From positions 868,001 through 932,000 of the forward strand of contig NAJO01000003.1 of NCBI GenBank assembly GCA_002077065.1: a stretch of 64,000 nt of DNA, given 5' to 3'. Below, one piece after another: positions 42,886 to 54,298 of the stretch (its first letter is position 1; each line of letters opens with the position of its first letter). The DNA comes from Cryoendolithus antarcticus (Eukaryota; Ascomycota; Dothideomycetes; Cladosporiales; Cladosporiaceae). A program made the position numbers and the translations under genes. The notes under the pieces were generated by a model. That model did no database searches and was not told where the DNA came from. It saw only the letters and a list, made by a program, of their open reading frames with translations.

Positions 42886-45800
42886 TTAGTATATACCCTG
42901 CGTCCTATACTGGAATGTATCATAGAGCCTCGTAAAGTAACTTCCCACGCTTTTCTCAATCAAGCCTTCAACGAACTCCTTGGCCTGCTCTTCGCTTTTC
43001 TCAAGCACGAACCGCCCTCTCAATGCTGCCACGACGCTGGGCAACCCCGAACCAAAACATGCCATTCTACTTTCCTTACCCATGAGCTCGACTAGCATGA
43101 CGATCCGCTCGGCATCTCGGCGCAAGGCCTGGAATGCGTTCTTTAGCAGCTCTTTGAAGCGGATGAATGCTGGACCCTCTATGCCACCGAGCAATTCAAC
43201 ATACTCGAACGTGAGCTTGAACGGTGCGGCTTCAAAGCCGATGCTGCCAGGAGAATTCGAGAGCATGAAGCCAAAGTCGATGTGGATGACATGGCCTTCG
43301 GCGTCGATCAAAATGTTGCCGTTATGTCTGTCCTTCAGCTGCAGGATGTAGCAGATGATGCTATAGGCTGCCAGACTTTGGGCGAAATTGTCGATTGATT
43401 TGAAGTAGGCAGGGCTGTCGGCTGAGCCGAAGGTCTTGACGTAGTGGTCCTTCAATGTGGCGATAGGTCGAGTTCGGGCGTTGGGAACTGCCGCGATGCT
43501 TGCCAAAGTCAGGGAGCGTTTGAGCGAGTGCAACGAGATGGCGTTGGTGATCGTCTCCAGTATGCCCGAGCTTCCTCCAGTGACCAGGATGCGCATGTCT
43601 TTCACCCAGACATCAATCTCGCGCTCTTGCCAAATACGCGAGCAGGTGTTGATCAGCTGACATGCGAAAGCCTCCTGCCTGAGGTCGTCGCCAGTTTTGA
43701 CGATCACCGAAAGTAGATCCCAGCCTTTCACCCAGCCGTAGGGTGACGATTTGCGGATGCGCTCCTTTTTCTGCTCCCACGCTTCGCCAACGGTAGCAGC
43801 CGATGGATCATCCCGGTCACCTTTGCGCTCGACACCACCAGTCTTCATGTCGTTTTCCATGCGAGCTGCACCACGTCCGCCCGTGAGGGTGGGGTCAGTA
43901 TCAACCTCGAGCTCGCTCTCATCGAAGTCATTGGGCTCTGCGTTCGAAGCAGCGGTCCCAGCTTTAGCAATCATTGTGTCGAAGTTTGGAGACACAAGTG
44001 CATCGTCAGACAAGAAGCTCTGCTCCTCAAGCGACTGCATGCTGGCAATAATTTTGGCCTTGATGGATGCAACTTCTGCCTTTGGTCGTTTCGTGGCACT
44101 CATCTCGAGCTGTGCCAGCATGTGTGCAGCAGTGCGCATGTGAGTTGCCAACGCCGAGACCTCAGCTTGATCTGGAATCTGATTTTTGCCAGCAGCCGAG
44201 GGACGCGCACCTGGAGTACTAGCTCGTGTAATAGGTCCCTCTGAAGTTCTTGGCGTCGCGATGCTGGCTGATGAAGACAATGTGCTGACTCCACTTGATA
44301 GCCTTGGTGGCTCCCTCGCGCTGTTGGACGTGCCAACGCGAGGACTGCTCGAGCCATTTGGTCGATGATCGGGTCCTTGCAACAGAGCAGGACTACTGAG
44401 GTCACCTAAAGTTGGCTCGAAGACACTGTCGTCTCGACCGCGTTCTTGAGGCGATTGCATGCGCTGCAGCTCAGCGCGTGCAGCATCTGAAGTGTCGAAC
44501 AGCCTGCGTTGCTTCTTACCCTTATCGGACAAGAGCGCAGCGAGAAGCTGCTCGTTCTGTTGACTATCTGGATCGAAGTCGAAGTCATCGTGTATGATCT
44601 CAAGCATGAGTAGGTAGGGCACCTTCGCAGCACTATTCAGACTGGTCGCTTCTGCGGGATTTAGTCGAACGATACGATGATGTCTGCTTTTGCTAGCCGT
44701 GCCGTCAACGAGTTTCGGAGGACATATGAGTGGTATATCGACCTCGGCAGGTAAGTCTTGGCCAACAAGAGCCAGTTCAGCCCGCAGTGCACTGAGTCGC
44801 GCTGGTTTCGGCACCGCTACAAGACGTGATGAGATGCCCTCCAGTGCTGTCAAGAATTGCATTTCGCTGCGGAAGTAGTTCTGACGCAGCAGCCTGGTCT
44901 TGTGCTCACGACTCATGGTCGATGAAACTAGGTTGCGCGGCGCGGTGGAGTGCCGTCTAGACAGCTCGCTTGGTCTTCGAGGTACGCCTGGAGACACAAG
45001 TCCATGTCGGTTCCCGACACTAGCTTTCCGATGTTCAGAGAGCGACATGGTGCTCAGAGAATCATCGAAGTCCTGTGTCATTACAGCAAGGGAGTGTCGA
45101 TGTGTCGGAGGCTCTCGCAGCTCAGCTAGCCTTGGTGAGGCGGCCATTCGTGGAGCGTTCGGCCGAGTCCGGGATAACGTGATGTCACTGGATTGTAACG
45201 CTACAGGTCTGCGCGTCTTCCTACGAGCAGGATCGGTTCCTTCGCCGGCAGGTCCTGCTCGTCTTGACGCTGTAGTGCTCCCTATAACCGTATGACTTCG
45301 GCCAAGCTTCTGCACAGCAGCCACCTCAGGCAGGTCATGCTCTATTGGTCGCGGTCTCCTAGCCTGCGCGACCGCTAAGGGCATTGCAGCCTGTGCCAAT
45401 ATAGGCATGCCTAAACTCGCCATTACCAGACTTGATAGCACAGTGACCGGCAGTACATTCTCGTGTATTCTATCCCTTCTTACTGCGTCGGTCGCGCCAA
45501 ATACGATACTCTGTACACGATTGTATACCCGCCTACAAGTCCTGAACGCCTCGCTCGCTGGCTTCGCGGAAAGATCATGCAGGTACGTCTGAAAAAGCCA
45601 GAATGTCTGCCTTGACTTGTCAGCACTCTCCCCATCGCCACTCTCTGCTCAGTGTGAAACTCACCAGCAACGCCCCTCCTACACTCTCCTCACATAAGTC
45701 CACCACGAACTCCTCCAACGCCATGCTCTCATTGTCCACACTGACTATTAGGTGGCATAATTGCGGCAAGAAGAACTCAATCTCCTCGTAGCTGAACGTC

Positions 45801-45931
45801 CGCAGCTTCGAACAAAGTGCGTAGTGGATGCCGACATGATCTGCGTAGCGCGCAAGGTAGGCGACGGTCAGTGACGGGTCCTTGTTGAAGTGCTCCGAGT
45901 CGATGAAGCGGGAGAGGAGCTGCCAGCTCAT
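42886..45931 (-). CDS. PIK1: Phosphatidylinositol 4-kinase Pik1
   Basis: Exons 45665-45931 and 42886-45606 (intron 45607-45664, 58 nt, GTGAGT..CAG) give 995 aa. The N-terminal lipid-kinase-unique helical region (MSWQLLSRFIDSEHFNKD) is followed by a long Ser/Pro/Arg-rich disordered stretch. The kinase domain is in the last 300 residues: KTGDDLRQEAFACQLI, then LKDRHNGNILID near 840-850 and HIDFGFMLSNSPGSIGFE. These are PI4K III-beta features. Pik1 makes PI4P at the Golgi and in the nucleus. The splice joins ESVGGALL to TFWLFQTYL. Clean throughout. Confidence 0.93.
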
Positions 45932-46555
45932 GGGTGCGGTAGTACTGCTATCAAACAGCGAGGCAAATTATCGACTCATGGAGGGTGGAGCGAGATATGT
46001 GGTATTGGTGGTCTGGACTGGACTCGGCAGAGTATCGAGATCATTGTATGCTGGCCATGTGCGTCTGAGGAACGGGCTCGGAACAATGCTATTGGCTTGG
46101 AGTCGAGTCGGCAGTACTCGTAATAACCGCAGTTGATACTTAACTGTATAAGTATGGTAGCGACTGTCATCCGAACAAATTCAGAAGTGGGATGAGATCA
46201 AATTGCATGGCTTATATTAGCTATGGTGCATAAAGTGAGGTTGTCCGCTTGCAGCGACGGGAGGAGCCGTGTCGTGAACGTTAAGCTGGTCTGGATCTCC
46301 CAAGGTCCTCAGCGTGTCGAGCGCATGTGCAGCATGTGCCGATGGAAGAGACATACGAGTAGGGAGTCCCGTTGTCGACTGATTATTTCTCCTCTCGCTC
46401 GCGATCTCATACCAGAATCACTGTTGCGGCGCGGTCGTTATGAGCATAAAGGACCTTCAAACGTTCGGGACAGTAGAGATGCATTAGTGAGCGTGACGTG
46501 CTAGTTGATGCAAGGCTAATATCGTGACTCTTTGGTCTTCCAAGCCGGGGTTGCT
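45932..46555. other. Intergenic, 624 bp
   Basis: Upstream of PIK1 and downstream of the RING gene. Nothing recognised. Confidence 0.5.
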
Positions 46556-49390
46556 CTACGCTCGATAGATCTTCACCTTCTGCCTAATCCCCTTCCGACA
46601 CACCGGACAATTCGCAGCTCGCCTCGGCCTAGTCCGATCATGATTCATAACAGGACTATGCTGCTCCGAGCACCACGAACAGAATGTCAAATGCCCGCAT
46701 GGTAAGCACGCCACATCCGCGACCTGACTATAGCAGACTCGACACTCAAGCTTGATGGTCATTTCTTCGTCGGTCTTTGGCTCCGGGCGTCCAATATCGC
46801 GTGCATCGAGTCCTTTGCCGTCATCTGACTCGTCAGCCTCGGAGTCATTGGGCTCAGACATGGTACCATCAGGCCTCGTGTCATTCGGGAGCCTTGCGCG
46901 TGTGCTGGACAACAGCTCAATACGAGCAAGGCGCCGTTCATGCTGCGCTTGACTTTGGTCAAGCAGAGCAGGCGCATCCTCGTCCAGAGTACGTGGCCGG
47001 TCCAAGCCCGCCTGTACAGCTGCACGGGCTGCCGCTAAAGCGACACCACGCGATGCAACACGCTGCCCATCGAGCCCCTCCCGAGAGAAAGACCCTTCCC
47101 GCGCGGCCTGTCGATGATCATTACGCAAGCCGTCGAGGTGGTGAATCTGCGCCGTCGTCATGCCAGCGTAGTGCTCGCGATGCACGTTCGTCGCTAGCTC
47201 CAGGGCGGTGCGATCACGCATCATATCACCCAGTATCTCGCGCTCGCTTGCTTCGCGCTCGCCTCTCTGCAGCCGATACAGCATCCGCAGTTGCTCTGGA
47301 GCGAATAGTCGACTGGCTCGGCGGACGTTCGCGCTCATCTGGAATGCCTCGGCCATGAGCTCGATGTTACCGCGATCGAACTCTTCGTAATGGGTGTCTG
47401 CGTCGCAGGAAAAGACAACCCTGTAGTCGTTGTTGCGCGCTCGTATGAGTCGCTTTGCGGGCAGCATCGATGTCCACACCAGATCGTCCAGCAACAGCAG
47501 GTTCTCCAGTCTGACACCGTCAAGCATGAAAGTGATGCGACGTTCCCAGTCAGGACCTTCCGATACACGGCCGCATTCGTATATGGCTTGCTCGACCGCT
47601 TCCAGTGACAGACCTAGATTCTGGCGGATGTGCTGCGCTGGGCCGTGTAGTCCCCATAGTAAGGCCACAAAGTCTTGGCGGTCGTCTTCGCTCGTCGAAG
47701 AAAAGGGTGCACATACCCTGTTCGGGTCCAGCTGTGGCCCTAGACGGCGCCTACGTGGAGCGTAGCGTAGCATACTGCGTGGGAAGTTCTCTCGGGTCGC
47801 GAAGCGTGAACTAAAGGAGCTATGTTGACCCGCATCGTCGTCTTCATCAGGGTCAGCTATTTCGTGGAGCATGTCGGTAAGGTCCTGTCCGGCGAAAACC
47901 TCGTCGCGCGCAGATTCCATAAGATGCGTAGTATTCGATGTCCCGTTCTGCACGAGCCGTGGCGGCAGAGGCACGCTCCAGACATCGGTCCCTTCCGGAC
48001 TCTCATACACGCTCGAACTGAAGAGTCCACCCTCCCCACCCGTATGCTGCTCATCGGCAAGAACCTGGCGCAGAGTTCTCTGGTCACGTCGTACAGTCTC
48101 TGCCGCTTGAAAACGCTCCATAGCTCTGTTGAACATGCCTCCAATCGGACTCTCCCACTCATCGCCTTGCGCAAGCATTTCCTCACGCGTGCCAAAGATC
48201 CGTGTGTAATTTTCCTGCGTCCTCTGATCGCGTTGGAGCTGCTGTAGACGTTGCTGTGAAGTACGAAACTCTTGTTCTGCAACATCGAGCTCAGCTGCAG
48301 CTTGATCGCGCATACGCCTCGCCTCATTCATGTGATCTCTGGCTTCATCGACGCGAGCCTGTACGGTAGCTGCCGCGCGATCGGCTTGGGTTGCTGCGAC
48401 TCCATTCGTCAAATCGTTGACGCTGCGAATCGCCAACTCCGCCCTATCGCCGGAAGGTACTCCAGCGATATCGTCCAGTGTTTCGCCCAAGCTTGTCAGT
48501 CGACTCGTAGCGTCCGTAGCGTCAGGCACAGTCTCGCCTAAATCACGAAGGCCTGAGATAACCCGCTCTATGCCGTTGCGCATACGATGCAATTCTCGTC
48601 TCAACGCTGCTATGCGCCGAGACTGATAGTTTGTGTTTCTCGAGCCGGTCGCCACCATCGCTTGGTCATGGACATTTGCCCTTCGCAGAGTAGCCGCAGA
48701 CGCCGACTGCTCAGCCTCAGTCTCGGCTTCAGCACTCTCGAAGAGCTGATCCAGCGTCTCCTCCAAGTTCGATCCACTTGGCGTCTCCTCAGCAACGGCA
48801 AGCTGCAATTCAGCCCTCGCCCTCTCTTCCACCTCGCTTCTCTCTCTACCCTCCCTCATCTCCTCCACCGTCCTTGGCAACACTCCCGGCGCAACTTCCT
48901 TCAACTCCTCCCCCTCAATCTTCACCCTCCGCTCCTCACCATCCTCGCCCCGTTCAATCCTCCACCCGGCATGAAACTCATACCACCGCTCCAAGAACCC
49001 ACTTTGATCCGGCACCTCAGGCACCCTAGTCTGCCCGAACCTCAACCCACTAGCCTCAACACGGTTCTCCCAGAACTCTTTGCAGAACCAGCAGTACCTC
49101 TGCCATCGCTTGCCGCGTTGCACAAAACCGACGCCGTCGATGTAGGTGCTGTAAGAGGCTGCATGGGGCCGTTCGTCGGCGCAGGCGCAGCAATTTGGGA
49201 GGGAGGTGAGCCGGCAGGAAGTAGGGAGCTTGTGGGGGCAGTAGTGAGGGAGCCGAGGCATGTCGGCTGTGAGGGTGCCCATGATGTCGGGCGGTGTGGT
49301 TTCGTTGTGAACAAGCAGACTGACGATACGTAAGGCAGGCTCGGAGCAGGTGAAGTAGAGTGCAGACTGCCGCACAGCCTCAGGGTTCAA
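46556..49390 (-). CDS. RING-finger protein with long coiled-coil middle, probable E3 ubiquitin ligase
   Basis: A single 944-aa exon. The C-terminal RING (about 878-935) has CRVC, CLPCGHLTFCSWC and CPVC, a C3HC4 pattern, and the protein ends KVKIYRA. The N-terminal 120 residues hold further Cys pairs (CCAC, CWFC) that may bind metal. Between them are acidic and Gln/Arg-rich helical stretches with coiled-coil character. Met37 at 49282 could be the real start. The RING suggests ubiquitin transfer; the substrate is unknown and I do not recognise a named ortholog. Confidence 0.78.
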   Translation of the reverse strand: MNPEAVRQSALYFTCSEPALRIVSLLVHNETTPPDIMGTLTADMPRLPHYCPHKLPTSCRLTSLPNCCACADERPHAASYSTYIDGVGFVQRGKRWQRYCWFCKEFWENRVEASGLRFGQTRVPEVPDQSGFLERWYEFHAGWRIERGEDGEERRVKIEGEELKEVAPGVLPRTVEEMREGRERSEVEERARAELQLAVAEETPSGSNLEETLDQLFESAEAETEAEQSASAATLRRANVHDQAMVATGSRNTNYQSRRIAALRRELHRMRNGIERVISGLRDLGETVPDATDATSRLTSLGETLDDIAGVPSGDRAELAIRSVNDLTNGVAATQADRAAATVQARVDEARDHMNEARRMRDQAAAELDVAEQEFRTSQQRLQQLQRDQRTQENYTRIFGTREEMLAQGDEWESPIGGMFNRAMERFQAAETVRRDQRTLRQVLADEQHTGGEGGLFSSSVYESPEGTDVWSVPLPPRLVQNGTSNTTHLMESARDEVFAGQDLTDMLHEIADPDEDDDAGQHSSFSSRFATRENFPRSMLRYAPRRRRLGPQLDPNRVCAPFSSTSEDDRQDFVALLWGLHGPAQHIRQNLGLSLEAVEQAIYECGRVSEGPDWERRITFMLDGVRLENLLLLDDLVWTSMLPAKRLIRARNNDYRVVFSCDADTHYEEFDRGNIELMAEAFQMSANVRRASRLFAPEQLRMLYRLQRGEREASEREILGDMMRDRTALELATNVHREHYAGMTTAQIHHLDGLRNDHRQAAREGSFSREGLDGQRVASRGVALAAARAAVQAGLDRPRTLDEDAPALLDQSQAQHERRLARIELLSSTRARLPNDTRPDGTMSEPNDSEADESDDGKGLDARDIGRPEPKTDEEMTIKLECRVCYSQVADVACLPCGHLTFCSWCSEQHSPVMNHDRTRPRRAANCPVCRKGIRQKVKIYRA

Positions 49391-50082
49391 GGCGCAGTAG
49401 TGACAGTCATATCGATCAAGATGGGTTGGTAGAGCATGGAACGCCGATCGCTAAGCATCGCTTCATGAAGCTGAATGGTACTGCTGTATGAAAGTGGAGA
49501 AAGTGCTGATAACTGTTTGGATATGAGTGGCAAGTCCTTAGTCATCGGGACTTCGGGGACTTCACCCGGTGAAATGGTCTACGATATGGTAAAGCGCATT
49601 GTGATGACAATACGTCAGGTCGAGCGCCGGCGTACCATAGTTTATCAAAGGACGACGCCCTGATTCTCCGGATTCGATCTAGACCGCGCAGCCCATTGAT
49701 GAGAGCTCAAAAGGTGCAGCAGAAGGCATCGGATCCCCTCTCCAGGAGTCTGATCGTTCCTGTGCTGCTATAAGTGCAGCTGCAATGGTCTATTACCACT
49801 TGATGCTAGTACGAGAGAGAGAATATCACGTTGGTCAATGCCTTGCTCTGGGTTCTTGTCTCTCACGAAACCGAAACCCAGCGTTAAACTGCCTCAGATA
49901 AGCTGATCAGAGCAATGCCCTCATTTCAGAGTTGTAGAGACGTGAAGGTAATTGGTGTTCATGGTGCATTCGTCTCGTGAACGACAGTATGTCTCACTAG
50001 TCCAATCTACATTGACATTACCAAAGGCTTCAGAAATACGAAAGACACGTATGTGTTGTTGCCTTGCCTTCTACAATTGCAT
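49391..50082. other. Intergenic, 692 bp
   Basis: Lies between the RING gene and the laccase pseudogene. A TTCGAT-containing stretch near 49670 was checked as a tRNA and does not fold into one. Nothing recognised. Confidence 0.5.
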
Positions 50083-52075
50083 TTACAACCCAGAATCGAT
50101 CTGGTCCACAACATTGACATTAGTCCAGCTCCACCACTCTCTGCAGCCCTCTGCAATCGTAGCCGGTACCTGTAGATCATTGACAATGGTAGGCACCTGC
50201 TCTAAGATATTGATGTTCATGCCCTCGGACGCATGCCACGCCACGTGACAATGGAATGTCCACATGCCCGGGTTTTCTAGATCGATCTGCACGACCAGGT
50301 AGCCATTGGGTCGGATACGCTGGACATCGCGACGCTGCGGGTTGGCCTGGTTGATAATTGTCATGCCGTCCCACGGCCCGAGACCCTCAGCGAGAACGTA
50401 GAAGTTGTGGCCGTGGATGTGCATGGGGTGGGAAGCTGGGAAGCCAACGGAAGTCAAGACGATGCGGACGGCCTTGGCAGTGCCGAGATTGATGACTTGG
50501 TCAGTGGGCTTGAAGTCGGTCTTGCCGAGCTTGGCGTCAAGGAAGAGCGGGTCGTTGAGATCGCCTTGGTAGGTGACGTTGTTCATGTACCAGACGAACT
50601 CGCCTGTACTGTTCCAGTCATCAAAAAGTTGAGAGTCACCTCGGGGTCGTTGGCGGGCATGACAAAGGCCGGGACGGTGGTGGAGAGGTCGTTGTTGCCG
50701 CAGGCGTTGGGGAAGAGAGACCGGCCTGGGTCGATGCTGGATGTGGTGACGGGATCGACGGTGGTGTCGGCTTGTTCATAGTAGATCGAAGCGGTAGTCT
50801 CGTAAGCGACACCGGTGTTCAAGCCGCAGCCTGTGTTACCAGGGGGACCGAGACCAGAAAGACCCTCGGTAATGCGCATCCAGACAGCTTCATGCGGGTC
50901 ATTGCCACCTTGGACGATGACCTCAGTGCGCTGGCCGACGGACAGCGTTATGAGATCAGTCTGGTAAGGCACAAGCGGGACGAAATCATTCGACACGACC
51001 GTCAACTTGTAGCCGTAGATGCTGAAGAAGATGATAGCTTCTGCAGAGTGGTTGATCAGACGGAGGAGATGCCTCTTGCCAGTCTTGAACTTGAACGAAG
51101 CCAAGCCAGCATCAGGGGTAGTTGGCTTGTCATTGATCAACATGTTGTCGGCCATGGGCGGGAGGATGGGACCAGTGGGCGCGGCATGGTAGATTTGCTC
51201 CAGCAGGGACAAGTAGTAGCTGTGGTACCAATCCGAGAGCATGACTGGACCGATATCGATATCGTAATCGTGGGTCTTGGGGCCGTGGACGACGATCGGA
51301 CCAGCAAGGCCGTTGACGTCTGCGCTTGTTAGTCATGTTCTACTCAATCACATACACTATGCTTAGCTTGCGAGCTGTAGTGGCCGTGCCACCAAGTCAC
51401 ACCGTACAGCTCAGCGCGGAACTTGTAGGCGAACGTCTGCTCCGGAGCAATCGGGCATTCATCGTACCAAGGTGTGCCGGACTGCAAGAAACCGTGCCAA
51501 TGGATAGCTGTACCTTCAGTCACAAGCCTGCATGCTTATTTGCGAACTCGCAAGCCCAAGTCTCTCCGTTGCGGCCACTCACGCGTTGTACACGTTCACA
51601 ACAATCTCGTCCTCCCAGTTCGCCTCGATGAGAGGCCCTGGAAATTGCCCGTTGACGACAAGTGCAGGAGTCATGACTCCGTCAGGCGCAAGAGTCGTGT
51701 TAGTCACAGTCCAGTCGTAGTACCGCGTCATACCAGTGTATGGGATATCTTTCGACTGGTAGGGGTTGGTGTTCTCGCAGGTCCGCCCTCCCCAAGGGAA
51801 CGGGCTTCCACCGGGCTTGGGTCCATTGATGAATGGCGGCAGCGGAAGGTGGTTGAGAGTGCCCAAAGTGCTAGCCCCTGTGTGATTACGAGGTGTCAGC
51901 GCGCAAAGCGCTTGAAGAGGGATCCTCATGATTGATCTTTACCATTAGTCTTCCACTGAGGAAGAGGAGGCGAACGACAATGACCGAACTTCTGAGAAGG
52001 ATGTCCTGGCTCCGCGCTCGCAGCTACTGCTGTCGCCGCAACCACTGCTGTGAAGATTCCTGGAACGAACCCCAT
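50083..52075 (-). pseudogene. Ascomycete laccase (multicopper oxidase) with a frameshift and a lost splice donor
   Basis: The start ATG at 52075 encodes a signal peptide (MGFVPGIFTAVVAATAVAAS). Exons 51943-52075, 51583-51877, 51367-51527 and 50083-51319; introns 51878-51942, 51528-51582 and 51320-51366. Copper ligands are all present: HWHGF, WWHGHYS, HPMHIHGHNF and HCHVAWH, and the end DSGL is the ascomycete laccase C-terminal plug. Two lesions: the third intron begins CT instead of GT (donor base at 51366), although its branch site and CAG acceptor remain, and one base is missing in the A-run 50623-50627, breaking LNF from DDWNSTGEF. Exon lengths sum to 1826 nt, one short of a multiple of three. 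Intact relatives oxidise phenols outside the cell. Confidence 0.82.
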
Positions 52076-54298
52076 GTTGGCAGGCGATGCACAATGGGAC
52101 TATCCACTGCTGTCGAAGTCGTGCAACGAGAGATCGTGCAATGGGGACCAAGGAAAAAATTAATGGGTCTGCCCGACTCAAGTAACCACGAGGGAAGGAG
52201 AAAAGGGCTGAAAGCGTTATCTACCAAGCATCTACCGCCCGTCAGATTGGCACAAACCTTCACCTTCTACATCGCGAGCATGTCCCTAATCCGGGTCTCG
52301 CGGCTGAGGCACAGCAAATCTCCACGTGTTGAAGAGCCTGCCCCAGGTGGCCCCAGATTCTCGAAGTATGTGAGACGAGGTCACAGGCAATAAAGGCGTA
52401 TCCCTGTACATTTGGCGCCTCCAGGTAGCGCAGTGAGAGCCATTGAGCTACAGCACAAGCTACTTTGAGAACTACCAAATTGGAAGCGACGTGTGGCGAT
52501 ATCAATCAGCAAGCCGCGGGAGCGCCACAACGAATGTGACTTGTCCCCCTGGCAATGCTCGTGGTACCTGGATCGTAGTGCGCGATCGACGCTGTTGTGC
52601 CTGCAGCTGTCAGCATCAGCCAGACTGGGCTCCACTGTAGCTGTTTTATGTATTTCTGTCAATTCTCACGAGTGATGTCGAAGAGATTGCTGTGCTGACT
52701 GCAATCTAGTCATTGTCTGCGATTGATATGGCGCATGAAGCGAATCGAAGTGATGGTCGTGACAAGCTTCGACTGTCATCGAACTCTCCGCATCTCACGC
52801 CGATCAGTCGTGGCCCTTGTCGCGAACGCCTGGTCGCAGGCAAGCTTTTTGGGCGTTGCGCGAAGGCGTCTAGCCAAGAAGTCTCACGCAACGTCTCTTT
52901 TCCGCTGGTGGTGACGATTAAGATCATGCGGCTAGCACAAGCGACCAAGCGTATTGATTCCAGCGCCCAGTTGGAAGGCGTGCCAGTGCCGTAAGTTTTA
53001 GTACGTACCATTCAATGCCGTTGGGGTAAGCCGTACTTCCTTGCTAGCTGCTCACGTTATCGCTGGGATCTGGCTTCACGACGACGGGCCAAAGTCAACG
53101 TGTAGCGGAATATCAGCCCTGAGCGACGTGAGCTTGTACCCCGCTGTGGCGGTTCTGATAGGTGTCGATCTCATTCGGAGATTTATTGATTGCAGCGCGA
53201 CATTTTTAAGGATGTACGGCACGCTTCGTTGCGCGCTGCCATCGGAGAATTTGCTGTTCAGGCAATGCGATGCTCGGAAGTGCCGCAGAGCCGTTCACCA
53301 GATGCCTGTAGGCGGATGCTTGCAGGTAAGATATGACATTTTCCCCATAATGTATCAGCAGTGGACGCAAGGGAACGGCGTGTAACCCCAAACACGAGCC
53401 AGATCGAGCTTGATCGGTATCCGGTACGTAACTGAAGGATCGTGGCCCCAACGTGGTGTCAGCGGCATCGGTGTCAGCGTGTTCGAGTCTCTGAGTGAGG
53501 TTGGCAGCAGTGAGCTCAAGACTAAGTGATGGACGAAACTGAGCACAAAGAACGCAGGGTGAAGTCCACATCAGCAGCGGCCAAACACTTGTACTAGACG
53601 CGCTCCTCATATTTGCTCAAACCACGGCGTGCTTCCAAACGCTCGTGAGACACTTGGCAACCGTCTCGCGTGAGCTTCGCAAATCGAGGGTAGGGGATCA
53701 AAAGGCTTGTCTGCACCGCTGTCGAATCCGTGCAGGACGTCACGTTTTCAAGTCGTGGCTCTTGATGGCAAGTAGATGTGAAGTCAAGATTGAGTGGAAG
53801 TCATGTTCTAACGGGTCTCGGGCAACAAGGCTGCCAATGCTCGAACGCTCGTCTCTCCAGTGCAACAGTCGTCTCTTCGCTGCTCTCCGTCATTTCAGAT
53901 GTCTTCTTGTGCTACTGTCCACTGCACCGCAACGTCTTCTTCACAACATAAAGTGTTGGTGAGAGTCAGTGTCAGCTGATCGACTTGAGTGGATCTAAGG
54001 GGTGCCTCTCTCATCATGGCGGTTCAACTAACAGCTCACAGTCGTGGAGCGGTCGATAGTGGCAAGGGAAACGTTCAGATTCCTGGGAGTGCGTAGGCAA
54101 AAGCTGCTAGAGAGCAGCAAGGACATCTAAGGCTCAACTCTTCGTCCTTTCCATCAAGCACCAATACGATGTTTCCCTTATCGTGCATACATGTAATTGA
54201 ACGCGGTCCAGGAACGGGTAGATGTCCCACGACCTCGCCATACATCTCCCAAGTACCAGTGTCCTACAGTGCAGCTTACTCCATAGCTGATGCGTAAC
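52076..54298. other. Gene-poor region, 2223 bp
   Basis: Upstream of the laccase pseudogene and downstream of kinesin. The longest frame is 134 aa (minus, 53206-53610) and none shows a family signature, transposase motif or terminal repeat. It may hold long-decayed sequence. Confidence 0.5.

Noticed and set aside
49655..49710. tRNA-like B-box (GGATTCGATC)
   Set aside because: Flanking bases do not pair as T-stem or acceptor stem and no A-box is in place.
53206..53610. 134-aa minus-strand ORF in the gene-poor region
   Set aside because: No motif, weak composition, no spliced extension found.
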